The translations under genes were made by a program, and so were the position numbers. Shown here one piece after another: positions 15,505 through 23,057 of a stretch of DNA of 34,414 bases (position 1 is its first letter; each line of letters starts with the position of its first letter). The DNA lies in assembly GCA_021778515.1 (NCBI GenBank), contig JAJYCJ010000026.1, positions 1-34,414 on the forward strand, read 5' to 3'. The notes beneath the pieces were generated by a model, which saw only the letters and a list, made by a program, of their open reading frames with translations, did not search any database and had not been told where the DNA came from. Source of the DNA: Acidobacteriota bacterium (GTDB taxonomy: Bacteria > Acidobacteriota > UBA4820 > DSQY01).

Positions 15505-15660
15505 CCGAGGGGGCTCGGCCGAGATGGAGTGGCTCGCGGTGGGCTCCCTTCTCGGCTCCGGCCGCAGGCCCCCAGCCGCTCCTCGGGCCCCAGGCGCAGC
15601 CTTGCCTGGCGGTTGCGATCCGCCCGCCCCACACGGGTGCGCCGGAGGCGCCGGGACGCG

Positions 15661-15683
15661 GCTTTTCGCTTCCGGCGAAAAGC
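15661..15683 (-). other. Stem-loop just after mqnD
   Basis: A perfect 9-bp inverted repeat (GCTTTTCGC / GCGAAAAGC, five-base loop) lies 12 bases past the mqnD stop. No U tract follows on the minus strand, so it is more likely an mRNA 3'-end stabiliser or a weak terminator than a canonical one. The rest of the gap to the cheY promoter shows nothing else I can support. Confidence 0.4.
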
Positions 15684-15694
15684 GAGAAGCAGAT

Positions 15695-16528
15695 CTACTC
15701 GGAGAACTCGGGTACCACCCGGTGGGGGATGAGGCCCGCGTCGAAGGCGTCCGCCAGCAGGCGCCGGACGGCCTCCCTGCCGCGCTGACCGTAGGAGAGC
15801 GTCCAGTCGTTCACGTACATGCCCACGAAGCGGTCCGCCTCCTCGGTGGAGAGGCCTCGTCCGAAGGCCATGGCGTATTCAAGGGCGGGGCGCCGGTGGC
15901 TGAGGGAGTATTCGATGCTGGCGTGGAGCAGCCGGCTCACCTTGGCGATGAGCTCGGGCCCCAGGTCCCGGCGGATGACGTTGCCCCCGAGGGGAAGCGG
16001 GAGCCCCGTGAGCTCCTTCCACCAGGCGCCCAGGTCTACCACGCGGTGGAGCCCCTCCCGCCCGTAGGTGACCTGTCCCTCGTGGATGATGAGTCCCGCC
16101 TGGATCCTGCCCGCCTTCACGGCCGGGAGGATCTGGTCGAACTCCATGAAGACCGGTTCGAACTCCGGGAGAAAGAGTTGGAGGGCGAGGAAGGCCGAGG
16201 TCATCCTGCCGGGCACGGCGATCTTCAATCCCCGGAGGTCGGAAGCGGGCATGGGGGAGGCCGAGATGACCATGGGGCCGTAGCCGTCCCCGAAGGAGGC
16301 GCCGTGCGGGAGCAGGAGATAGAGATCCGAGAGGTAGGCGTAGGCGTGGAAGGAGACGGCGGTCACCTCCAGCTCACCCTTGAGGGCCCGCTCGTTGAGG
16401 CTCTGGATGTCGCCCAACTCGTGCATGAAGGTGACGCCCTCGGTGTCGATGAGCCCCTGGGCGAGGGCGTAGAACATGAAGGCGTCGTCGGAGTCTGGGC
16501 TGTGGGCCAGCCGGATCACCTGGGGCAT
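15695..16528 (-). CDS. mqnD: 1,4-dihydroxy-6-naphthoate synthase (futalosine menaquinone pathway)
   Basis: A 277-residue periplasmic-binding-protein-like enzyme that converts cyclic dehypoxanthinyl futalosine to 1,4-dihydroxy-6-naphthoate, a late step of the alternative menaquinone route. The N terminus VIRLAHSPDSDDAFMFYAL is the family signature. Others are ELGDIQSLNERAL, SFHAYAYLSDLYLLLPHG, the central hinge LKIAVPGRMTSAFLALQL, and the His of LIIHEGQVTYGREGL, which corresponds to the family's catalytic His. The ATG at 16528, with AGGAGGG before it, is chosen over an upstream start without such a site. No other mqn gene is in the window. The cell therefore probably makes menaquinone without the MenFDHCEB route. 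Confidence 0.93.
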   Translation of the reverse strand: MPQVIRLAHSPDSDDAFMFYALAQGLIDTEGVTFMHELGDIQSLNERALKGELEVTAVSFHAYAYLSDLYLLLPHGASFGDGYGPMVISASPMPASDLRGLKIAVPGRMTSAFLALQLFLPEFEPVFMEFDQILPAVKAGRIQAGLIIHEGQVTYGREGLHRVVDLGAWWKELTGLPLPLGGNVIRRDLGPELIAKVSRLLHASIEYSLSHRRPALEYAMAFGRGLSTEEADRFVGMYVNDWTLSYGQRGREAVRRLLADAFDAGLIPHRVVPEFSE

Positions 16529-16550
16529 GGGACCCTCCTGAGAGTGCACG

Positions 16551-16580
16551 AGGATAGCAGGGGAGCCGGCTCAGGGGCAA
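16551..16580 (-). promoter_or_regulatory. Promoter of mqnD
   Basis: On the minus strand: -35 TTGCCC (16580-16575), 18-base spacer, and -10 TATCCT (16556-16551) with an extended TG one base upstream. The predicted start near 16544 gives a 16-base leader holding the AGGAGGG site. Each element is a partial match, so confidence is moderate. Confidence 0.5.
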
Positions 16581-16671
16581 GCGCGGAGGCGGCAGACAAG
16601 GGACGCGGAGGCCACCGCCGGCGGGTTCCCCTGGGCATCACATCATCACCTCATCACGGCCCTTCGGCGCC

Positions 16672-17868
16672 TCACCGCTTGCGGACGGCCAGCATGAGGT
16701 TGGAGTGGCCGGCGATGTGTTGGTAGCCGATGCCGAAGGGCAGGGGAAGGGCGGAACCCTCCGCGTAAGCCTGCTGCAGGTTGGGCTGGAGGCAATTCTT
16801 GAAGCGATGGATGGGTCCCGTGTAGGTGCCGAAGAAAGTCAGGTTCCACTCGTTGGCGAGGAAAGCTTTGAGAGGAAGGCCCGAGTCGTCCTCGAGAACG
16901 GCGGAGGAGCGGTCCAGGATCGCCGCGCGAATGCGAGAAAACCAGGGCTCGTACATGAGGTAGGAGGCGGCCTTCAGGAAGGTGACGGGGCTGCCGAGCC
17001 TCGCCAGGTAGGCCTCGAATTCAGGACGCTTCTTCAGCCCGGCGTCCGAGAGGTCCTGGGAGAAGTAGAGAAGCGTCTGGCGCTCGTGAGCGTCTCCGGC
17101 GGAAAAGTCCACGCGCACGGCCCTGGGCTTCGCCTCCCAGGAAGAGGGGGCGAGGGCGCCGTCTGGGCCGACGGCCATGGGCTCCACGTCCCATATCCGG
17201 TGCCCCGTCCCGGCGAGAAAAACCAGGAGGATCGGGAGGACCCCCTTGTTCTGGAGCTCCTGCGCCATGTCGTCGGTGCGGAAGAAGCTGATCTGGAGGA
17301 TGGGTGTGATGTACTGCTGCATGGCCTTCAGGCTCGCCTCCAACTCGGGGTGAGAGAGCGAGGCGAGGTCGGGCGGCCTCCCCACGGGCTCCAGCCCCAC
17401 CAGCACGTAGGTTGCGGCCTTGGGGAACAGGGCGGTGGGGTAGAGGGCATCCGGCCCGCCGAAGGGGTAGAAGACCGTTGACGAGGCGTCGTTCAGATTG
17501 GACAGCCGGGCCTGAGCGAAGGCGCGAACCTTCGACAGGCGCGCCGCATCGTCCTGCCTCCAGAGCGCGCCCATGGCCTTGGCGTGGGCCTGCCAGGAGG
17601 GGCGCTCCTGAATGGCCGCCCAAGGCCCTGGCCCCTCCACGGGCAACCCCGCCAGGAGGCGGGCGTTGGCCGTCAGCTCCTCGGCGCGGCTTTCGGATGG
17701 AGGCTGGGGCTGGCTCGCCGGAACGGCGGGCTCGGGTTTGGCCGCGGGAGCGGGGCCGTGTGTCTGGGTGGGGCGCTGGGTGGGTGCCGGGGCATGGTGG
17801 CGACTGCAGGAGAGCGCGAAAGCGGCCACCATGAGGAGAAGAACGACGCCGCACACGGATCTTTTCAT
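16672..17868 (-). CDS. Putative lipoprotein of unknown function
   Basis: A 398-residue protein that I cannot assign to a known function. It opens with MKRSVCGVVLLLMVAAFALSC, a lipoprotein-type signal whose lipobox (ALSC) is slightly off consensus. A Pro/Gln/Ala-rich linker (about 23-60) follows, as is common in exported proteins. The rest has no cysteine- or metal-site motif I recognise; notable blocks are FYPFGGPDALYPTALFP, VGLEPVG, LKAMQQYITPILQISFF, YFSQDLSD and NLTFFGTYTGPIHRF. The start could be the ATG at 17868 (AAGGG five bases upstream) or the ATG at 17883, which overlaps the permease stop as ATGA. Either way it follows the permease and is probably co-expressed with it. Confidence 0.7.
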   Translation of the reverse strand: MKRSVCGVVLLLMVAAFALSCSRHHAPAPTQRPTQTHGPAPAAKPEPAVPASQPQPPSESRAEELTANARLLAGLPVEGPGPWAAIQERPSWQAHAKAMGALWRQDDAARLSKVRAFAQARLSNLNDASSTVFYPFGGPDALYPTALFPKAATYVLVGLEPVGRPPDLASLSHPELEASLKAMQQYITPILQISFFRTDDMAQELQNKGVLPILLVFLAGTGHRIWDVEPMAVGPDGALAPSSWEAKPRAVRVDFSAGDAHERQTLLYFSQDLSDAGLKKRPEFEAYLARLGSPVTFLKAASYLMYEPWFSRIRAAILDRSSAVLEDDSGLPLKAFLANEWNLTFFGTYTGPIHRFKNCLQPNLQQAYAEGSALPLPFGIGYQHIAGHSNLMLAVRKR

Positions 17869-17879
17869 GGGAACCCTTA

Positions 17880-19190
17880 TCATCCTTTCTTCTTGCCGGC
17901 CAGAAAGTAGAGGGGCACCCCGGCCAGAATGGTGCCGAGCCCCGCCAGGGATTGGAGCGGCTGATGGAGGAGAAGGTAGACCAGCATCCAGCCGTTGATG
18001 GCCAGAAAGACCAGGGGGGTGACTGGGTATCCCCAGGTCCGGTAGGGCCTCGGCGCTTCGGGGCTTCTTACCCTCAATACGAAGACCCCGAACACCGTCA
18101 GGACGGTACAGAGGGCGAGCGTGAATCCCAGGTAGGTCAAGATTTTCTCGAAGGAGGAGGTGGCCAGCATGGCCAGCACCAGGATGAGCTGGAAGAGGAT
18201 GGCGAGGTAGGGTGCTCCCCCGCCGTTTCGCGTCGCCAGCGGGCGCAGGATCGGCACGTCTTCGCCGATCACCTGGGCCACCCGGGGGCCCGCCCACGTC
18301 ATGGCGCTGATGGTGGAGACCAGTCCGAGCGCGATGAGGCCGCCCATGAGGCTGGCTCCCGTGGGACCGAGAAGGTGCCGGGCGGCGATGTTGCCCACGT
18401 CGATCTGGCCCGAGAGCTCGCTCATGGGGGCAGCGCGAAGGAACACGACGTTGAGGAGCAGGTAGAGCACCATGACCACCGCCGTGCCGAGGAGCAGGGA
18501 ACGCGGCAGGTCCCGCTCCGGGTGGGCCATCTCGCCCGCGACGTAGGCCGAGGCATTCCAGCCGGAGTAGGCGTAGGAGACGAACACGAGGGAGACGGCG
18601 AAGCTCCCGCTCGCCATGAGCCCCAGACTCGCCGCCGTGGGCGCCCACTGGAGAGCCTGCGGATGTCCCAGCACGAACCCGAGAGCCGAGAAGGCCAGGA
18701 TGAGAAGGATCTTGGCGGTCGTGAACAGGGACTGGAACCGGCCGCCCGCCTTCAGGCCGGCGCTGTGGATCACGGAGATCAGCACGACCACGGCCGCCGC
18801 CATGAGCGTGGGGTGTGGCAGCGCCACCAGCCTCGAAGCGTAGGCGGCCAGGGCCATGGCGGCCAGGGCCACGGGAGCGGCGAATCCCACCGTGAGGGAG
18901 ACCCATCCGGCCAAAAAGCCGACGGCCGGGTGGTAGATCCGGGAGAGGTAGTGATATTCGCCCCCGGAACGGGGCATCATGGCGCCGATCTCTCCATAGC
19001 AGAGGGCCCCGGCCAGGGCCCCGAGGCCGCCCACCACCCAAAGCGCCATGATGGCCAGGGGTGACGGGAGGGCGCTCACTTGAAAGCCCAGACTCGTGAA
19101 GACCCCCGTGCCCACCATGTTGGCGATGACGATGAAGGAGGCGACGAGTGCGGAGATCCCACGCGGTGACTCAGCCCGGTTCGATCCCAT
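17880..19190 (-). CDS. APC superfamily amino acid permease
   Basis: A 436-residue integral membrane transporter with about twelve hydrophobic segments. The first segment contains the APC signature VANMVGTGVFTSLG-like region (FIVIANMVGTGVFTSLGF), and the TM2-TM3 part has GALCYGEIGAMMPRSGGEYHYLSRIY, a hallmark of the family's substrate-gating region. FVSYAYSGWNASAYVAGEMAHPERDLPRSL matches the L-amino acid transporter (LAT) and related subgroups. It probably imports or exchanges amino acids at the inner membrane; substrate is not predictable. Its stop overlaps a possible start of the lipoprotein gene. A strong promoter lies upstream and the leader can fold over the GAAGGG ribosome binding site. 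Confidence 0.92.
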   Translation of the reverse strand: MGSNRAESPRGISALVASFIVIANMVGTGVFTSLGFQVSALPSPLAIMALWVVGGLGALAGALCYGEIGAMMPRSGGEYHYLSRIYHPAVGFLAGWVSLTVGFAAPVALAAMALAAYASRLVALPHPTLMAAAVVVLISVIHSAGLKAGGRFQSLFTTAKILLILAFSALGFVLGHPQALQWAPTAASLGLMASGSFAVSLVFVSYAYSGWNASAYVAGEMAHPERDLPRSLLLGTAVVMVLYLLLNVVFLRAAPMSELSGQIDVGNIAARHLLGPTGASLMGGLIALGLVSTISAMTWAGPRVAQVIGEDVPILRPLATRNGGGAPYLAILFQLILVLAMLATSSFEKILTYLGFTLALCTVLTVFGVFVLRVRSPEAPRPYRTWGYPVTPLVFLAINGWMLVYLLLHQPLQSLAGLGTILAGVPLYFLAGKKKG

Positions 19191-19231
19191 CCCTTCGCGG
19201 CGCGAAGCGCCTTGCCTCCACCAGAGAGCGC

Positions 19232-19260
19232 ATTCTATCTGGGATGTCCTTTGTTGTCAA
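19232..19260 (-). promoter_or_regulatory. Strong sigma-70-type promoter of the permease gene
   Basis: On the minus strand a perfect TTGACA (19260-19255), a 17-base spacer and TAGAAT (19237-19232, five of six) form the best housekeeping promoter in the window. The start is near 19225 and the leader about 35 bases. In that leader two small hairpins share bases: GGCGC-TTC-GCGCC, and CTTCGC-GCC-GCGAAG, which covers the GAAG of the ribosome binding site. Confidence 0.8.
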
Positions 19261-19279
19261 TGGAAAGGCTCTATCCGCC

Positions 19280-19308
19280 TTGACTTCCGTGCACCGGCGG
19301 GCTAAAAA
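19280..19308 (+). promoter_or_regulatory. Promoter of the dienelactone-hydrolase-like gene
   Basis: -35 TTGACT at 19280-19285 (five of six), 17-base spacer, -10 TAAAAA at 19303-19308 (four of six). The predicted start near 19315 falls directly before a hairpin, and the divergent permease promoter lies only 20 bases away. Confidence 0.6.
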
Positions 19309-19315
19309 CGTGGCT

Positions 19316-19342
19316 GGGTCCACCGCCGTGGACCCGCGGCGG
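19316..19342 (+). promoter_or_regulatory. Leader hairpins before the TTG-start hydrolase gene
   Basis: The bases 19316-19335 form a perfect 8-bp hairpin (GGGTCCAC / GTGGACCC) right at the expected 5' end of the mRNA. A second pairing, CCGCCG at 19323 with CGGCGG at 19337, excludes the first and would cover the first bases of the GGAGG site (19341-19345). A stabilising 5' hairpin is the simple reading; a translation switch is possible. Confidence 0.4.
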
Positions 19343-19353
19343 AGGAACGTGGA

Positions 19354-20700
19354 TTGAAGAGACGCTGGACCCCCTGGGCGCTGTTGCTCCTCACCGCCGC
19401 CGCCTTCGCGGCGTCGTCCTGCCCGGCGGCCCAGCCTCTCCCCCCTCAAGCCGCTCCAGTGGTCGGACCCGTGTGCACGGAAGGAGCGCAGGGCAGCGCC
19501 GCTTCCGCCGCCGGCTCCGCGCGGGTTCAGATCCCTCCGGCCGTCGCCCCCGAGAAGGAGGACCGGTTCTCCCGCAACGCCCCCACCCTGCCTCCGCCGC
19601 CCCCGCTCCACGGCATAACGGACCGCCCCGTGAGGCAGCTCTCCAGCGCTCCGGTGGTCATTACGGACCTGGCTGAGGCGCCTCGCGAGGGCCAGGCCCC
19701 AGATTCCTCCCCAGTCCAGGAGACGCGCGAGCGGTTCCGGTCGGGGCACGACTCGGTGCTGGTGCAGATCTACCGGCCCAAGGTGCCCGGGCGCTACCCC
19801 GCGGTGATCCTCCTCCACGGGAGCAACCCGAGGCTGGGCGAGGAGCACTACGTGGAGATGGCCGAGGACCTGGCGCGCAACGGATACGTCTGCCTCTTCG
19901 TTAAATATTACGACAGGGGGCGGAAGAACCACAGCCGGGGAACCCGCGCGGACTGGATGCGCACCATCGGCGACGCGCTCACGCTGGCCTCCACGCTGCC
20001 CGACGTGGACGAGTCGCGCATGGGCCTGGTCGGTTACTCCCTCGGGGCTTTTCTGGCGCTGAACTACGCCCCCTCGGACCCCAGGGTCAAGGCGGTGGTG
20101 GCCTTCTACGGCGGCATCTCGCCCGGCTTCATGCCGGAGGCAGAAGAGCACATGCCGCCCACCCTCCTGCTCCACGGCACCTACGACCGCACGGTGTCTG
20201 TGCGGCGGTCCCTGGAGGCCTTCGAGCAGCTCCGGCTGGCGGCCAAGCCGGTGGACGTGGTGATCTATCCCAAGATCGGGCATGGCTTCACGCTTCACAC
20301 GCTGGGTGGCTGGGATGCCCTCGCCAGCGAGGATGCCTGGAGCCGCACCATCGCCTTTCTGGACTTTCACTTCAAGTACCCGTGTTGGACTCCCGAGGTG
20401 TCCCTCGAGGAGCCAGGGGCCGCCAGCGCCCCTCCGAAACAGGCCGCCTGGCCCACCTTTCCCAAGCCCCAGGCCCTGGCCATGCCGTACCTCGACCAGT
20501 TCCGCGCCGAGGGAGGCGAGTCGGTCCTGGTGGACCCCACGCCCCACGAGGCCAAAGAGGTTCTAAGCCGGCCGGCACCCAGACGCCGGTACCACCGGCC
20601 CAGGCGCAGGGTGATTCGGAAGTCCCCGAAGCGGCCCATCTCCACCCACCGCCATGGGCGGTCCAAGGCCAAGGCCATCCACCGGCGATCGCGGCGCTGA
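19354..20700 (+). CDS. Exported dienelactone-hydrolase-family alpha/beta hydrolase
   Basis: A 448-residue protein. A signal sequence (residues 1-26) and a long Pro/Ala-rich low-complexity stretch (to about 110) lead into an alpha/beta hydrolase domain (about 125-345). VILLHGSNP gives the oxyanion region; the catalytic triad is Ser229 in GYSLGA, Asp278 in HGTYDRTV and His310 in GHGF. This order and spacing fits the dienelactone hydrolase family; the substrate is unknown. After the domain the chain runs to a 50-residue tail dense in Arg, Lys and His, possibly for binding nucleic acid, phospholipid or peptidoglycan polyanions. The start is a TTG at 19354, with GGAGG eight bases before it. Confidence 0.82.
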   Translation: MKRRWTPWALLLLTAAAFAASSCPAAQPLPPQAAPVVGPVCTEGAQGSAASAAGSARVQIPPAVAPEKEDRFSRNAPTLPPPPPLHGITDRPVRQLSSAPVVITDLAEAPREGQAPDSSPVQETRERFRSGHDSVLVQIYRPKVPGRYPAVILLHGSNPRLGEEHYVEMAEDLARNGYVCLFVKYYDRGRKNHSRGTRADWMRTIGDALTLASTLPDVDESRMGLVGYSLGAFLALNYAPSDPRVKAVVAFYGGISPGFMPEAEEHMPPTLLLHGTYDRTVSVRRSLEAFEQLRLAAKPVDVVIYPKIGHGFTLHTLGGWDALASEDAWSRTIAFLDFHFKYPCWTPEVSLEEPGAASAPPKQAAWPTFPKPQALAMPYLDQFRAEGGESVLVDPTPHEAKEVLSRPAPRRRYHRPRRRVIRKSPKRPISTHRHGRSKAKAIHRRSRR

Positions 20701-20742
20701 CCATTTGGCGCCCTTCGCGGGCCGCACGACGGACGGCGCCGG

Positions 20743-21636
20743 TCACCCGATTCGGGCCAAGAAATTATCCATGATCCGGTCGAAACCCTTGGGATCGTCC
20801 ATCATGAGCCAGTGGCTCAGGCCGCGCAGCCTGACCGCCGGCAGGTCGGGGACGAGGTTCTGGAAGCTCGATGGGCGATCGCTCCCCGGCAGGATCACCG
20901 TGAGCATGGGACCCCGGTAGGCGCGCAGGGCCGGCAGCGGATCGAAGCGGGCCAGACCCGCGTAGGAGGCCGCCACCACCTCGGGCGGCGTGCGGTCCAG
21001 ATCCGCGAAGACCTTCCGGCGGGTGGATCCCCTGGCCTCCGTCAGGTTGGCGCCGAACCATCCGCGCATGAAGGAGAGGTAGGTCGGCGCCTTCATGCGC
21101 TCCAGCATGGCATCGAGCCGCTCCTTGGGCAGGCGCGTCAGGTCGCCGGCCGGGTCCACGAAGAGCAGGCCGGCCACCCGTTCGGGCGCCTCCTGCGCGC
21201 ACGCCAGGATGACCGACCCGCCCAGCGAGTGGCCGACGAGCACAAAACGCTTCATCCCGAGGGCGTCGGCGACGGCCAGCACGTCGGAGGCCATGGCCGG
21301 GATGGAGTAGTCCCCGTCGGAGGGCCGCCCCGAGCGGCCGTGCCCCCTCAGGTCCAGGGCAGCGGCGCGACGGCTCTTCCAGAGGTGGCGCAGTTGGGCG
21401 TCCCACATGGTGAGATCGCCCGCCAGCCCGTGCACGAGAATCACCGGCGGCGAGCCCTCCCCGCCGACCTCCACGCAGAGCCGGAGGCTCCCGTTGTGAA
21501 CGAATAGGAGTTTTCGATTGGCCGCCGCATGGCCTGCCGCGCCCGCGGGGCCCGGAGCGGCGGCGAGAGCGCCCACGCAGAGGAGAGCGGTGATCGCCAG
21601 GGAAACCGTCGCGCTGTGGAACGGGCGTGGGCTCAT
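20743..21636 (-). CDS. Exported alpha/beta hydrolase
   Basis: A 297-residue alpha/beta hydrolase with an N-terminal signal peptide ending near GPAGAAGHA. The fold motifs are clear: VILVHGLAG (oxyanion HG at 69-70), LDLRGHGRSGRP, and GHSLGG with nucleophile Ser137; His275 in GLSHWLM is the catalytic base and an acid is likely in LPGSDRP (Asp252). It resembles periplasmic esterases and lipases of the general family; no substrate can be named. The ATG at 21636 is preceded by GGAGGG; the in-frame extension to 21894 lacks any signal for translation. It converges with the other hydrolase, 42 bases apart, though the two share only the fold. Confidence 0.85.
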   Translation of the reverse strand: MSPRPFHSATVSLAITALLCVGALAAAPGPAGAAGHAAANRKLLFVHNGSLRLCVEVGGEGSPPVILVHGLAGDLTMWDAQLRHLWKSRRAAALDLRGHGRSGRPSDGDYSIPAMASDVLAVADALGMKRFVLVGHSLGGSVILACAQEAPERVAGLLFVDPAGDLTRLPKERLDAMLERMKAPTYLSFMRGWFGANLTEARGSTRRKVFADLDRTPPEVVAASYAGLARFDPLPALRAYRGPMLTVILPGSDRPSSFQNLVPDLPAVRLRGLSHWLMMDDPKGFDRIMDNFLARIG

Positions 21637-21662
21637 GTCAACCCTCCGTGCTCGAGGCGAGC

Positions 21663-21692
21663 AGTGTACGTCCGGAGGAGAAGGAGGTCCAA
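21663..21692 (-). promoter_or_regulatory. Possible promoter of the minus-strand alpha/beta hydrolase
   Basis: On the minus strand: TTGGAC (21692-21687), 18-base spacer and TACACT (21668-21663). The -35 match is poor (three of six) and the -10 fair (four of six), but the position, about 20 bases before the GGAGGG site, is right. Confidence 0.35.
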
Positions 21693-21982
21693 CGCGAGGG
21701 GCCGTGCTGCGGGGGACAAGGGACAAGAGAACGGAGACGGGAGGAGAGGGTGGCGAGGGGAAGGACGGGAGCCTCCTTCTATTTCGAAGCATGGCTGTCC
21801 AGAACAAATTCAACCCGCACTTGAGGGGTCTGCCTTCCGGAGCGAAGCCACGCTCGCGTGGACGCGCCCGGACCAGGCCCAAGCGCCGCGCCAAAGGCGC
21901 GGCTCAGATCCAGCCGTGGTTCGGAGCCGCCAAGGCGGCCTATTTTGGGCAGGCATGATTTCGCAGTTTTCCATTCGAGATA

Positions 21983-22012
21983 TTTTCACTTCCGGCGGCT
22001 CTTGGGTACAAT
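21983..22012 (+). promoter_or_regulatory. Promoter of the potassium channel gene
   Basis: -35 TTTTCA at 21983-21988 (four of six), 18-base spacer, -10 TACAAT at 22007-22012 (five of six). The start would be near 22019, leaving a 16-base leader with a GGGGAG site before the ATG at 22035. Confidence 0.55.
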
Positions 22013-22034
22013 CGTCCGAACGGGGAGCGCGGGA

Positions 22035-23054
22035 ATGCGGAAAAACGTGGCGCTGAAGAAGCTGGCCTTGGCGCTGGGCCTCTTGGTCCTGGTTTACGCC
22101 GTCGGCGTGGCCGGGTATATGGCCCTGGAGGGATGGAGCTTCCAGGACGCCTCCTTCATGACGGTCATCACCCTGGCCACGGTGGGGTACGGCGAGGTCC
22201 ACCCCCTGGACGCCTCGGGCCGCTGGTTCACGGTGGTCCTGATCCTGGGCGGCATGGGGACGCTGCTCTACGGAGTGTCCACGCTCACGGCTTTCGTGGT
22301 GGAGGGGGAACTTCGGGACCTGCTCTGGAGAACGAAGATGAGCAAGCAGATCGAGAAGCTGGCCGGACACTACATCGTGTGCGGCGCGGGCCGGGTGGGA
22401 GAGTACATCCTGGAAGAGCTGGAGGCCACGGGGCGGGCCCTCGTCCTGGTGGAGAAGAATCTGGCCCACCTGGCGGACCGGTTCAAGGGCAGTTCCACGG
22501 TCCTGATGTTGGAGGGGGACCCCACGAGCGACGAGGTGTTGCAGGAGGCCGGAATCCTGCGGGCCAAGGGGCTCTTTGCGGCGCTGGGGACGGACAAGGA
22601 CAACCTCTTCGTGGTTCTGTCGGCGCGGGGCCTGAACCCCCAGCTTCGCATCGTGGCCCGGGCGGACGACGAGGAGACCCGTCCCAAGCTCATGCGGGCC
22701 GGGGCGGATGCGGTCATCTGCACCTCCTCCATCGGCGGGTTGAGGATGGCCTCGGAGATGGTCCGGCCGGCGGTGGTGACCTTCCTGGACGAGATGCGCA
22801 GCGACCGCGAATCGGTCCTGAGGGTGGAGGAGGCCCTCTGCCGCCGAAGCTCCCACCTGGATGGCAAGAGCCTTCGGGAGGCGGAGGTGGCGCGGCGCAC
22901 GGGAGCCCTCGTGGTGGCCCTTCGCCGGGGCGGAAAGGGCTACGAGTTCAACCCCCCGGCCGATCGGACCATCCAGCCGGGGGACGTGCTGGTCGTCATC
23001 GGTACCCGCGAGCAGGTGGAGGCCCTTCGGAAGCTGGCCGGAGACGCGCCCTGA
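22035..23054 (+). CDS. Two-TM potassium channel with RCK (TrkA) regulatory domains
   Basis: A 339-residue MthK-like channel. TM1 is residues 9-30, the pore helix leads to the selectivity filter TVGYGE (49-54), and TM2 is 63-90. The cytoplasmic part has an RCK/TrkA-N Rossmann domain starting IVCGAGRVGEYILEEL (GxGxxG at 117-122), with an acidic end of the second strand (VLVEK), then a TrkA-C domain (about 255-339) ending IQPGDVLVVIGTREQVEALRKL. Such channels open or close with nucleotide or Ca2+ binding to the RCK ring. The ATG at 22035 is chosen because the promoter and GGGGAG site lie just before it. It is probably monocistronic and ends 3 bases from a converging gene. Confidence 0.93.
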   Translation: MRKNVALKKLALALGLLVLVYAVGVAGYMALEGWSFQDASFMTVITLATVGYGEVHPLDASGRWFTVVLILGGMGTLLYGVSTLTAFVVEGELRDLLWRTKMSKQIEKLAGHYIVCGAGRVGEYILEELEATGRALVLVEKNLAHLADRFKGSSTVLMLEGDPTSDEVLQEAGILRAKGLFAALGTDKDNLFVVLSARGLNPQLRIVARADDEETRPKLMRAGADAVICTSSIGGLRMASEMVRPAVVTFLDEMRSDRESVLRVEEALCRRSSHLDGKSLREAEVARRTGALVVALRRGGKGYEFNPPADRTIQPGDVLVVIGTREQVEALRKLAGDAP

Positions 23055-23057
23055 CCC

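Larger units (their letters stand above)
21637..22034. other. 398-base divergent gap with a possible short basic ORF
   Basis: The gap holds promoters at both ends and, on the plus strand, an open frame from ATG 21791 to TGA 21958. It would encode 55 residues rich in Arg, Lys and Gly (MAVQNKFNPHLRGLPSG, then a run of basic residues, ending AAYFGQA). No good ribosome binding site precedes it and I know no family, so it is not called as a gene. The same stretch has a perfect 8-bp hairpin at 21885-21903 and another at 21926-21939 followed by CTATTTT, which could end a short transcript. Confidence 0.4.

Noticed and set aside
10511-17880. A short shared sequence TTCATGGGAACCC in the gap near 10512 and at the lipoprotein start near 17865
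   Set aside because: Thirteen matching bases are expected by chance several times in a GC-biased window of this size.
20701-20742. A terminator between the two converging hydrolase genes
   Set aside because: GGCGCC occurs at both ends of the gap, but the spacing is long and no T tract follows on either strand.
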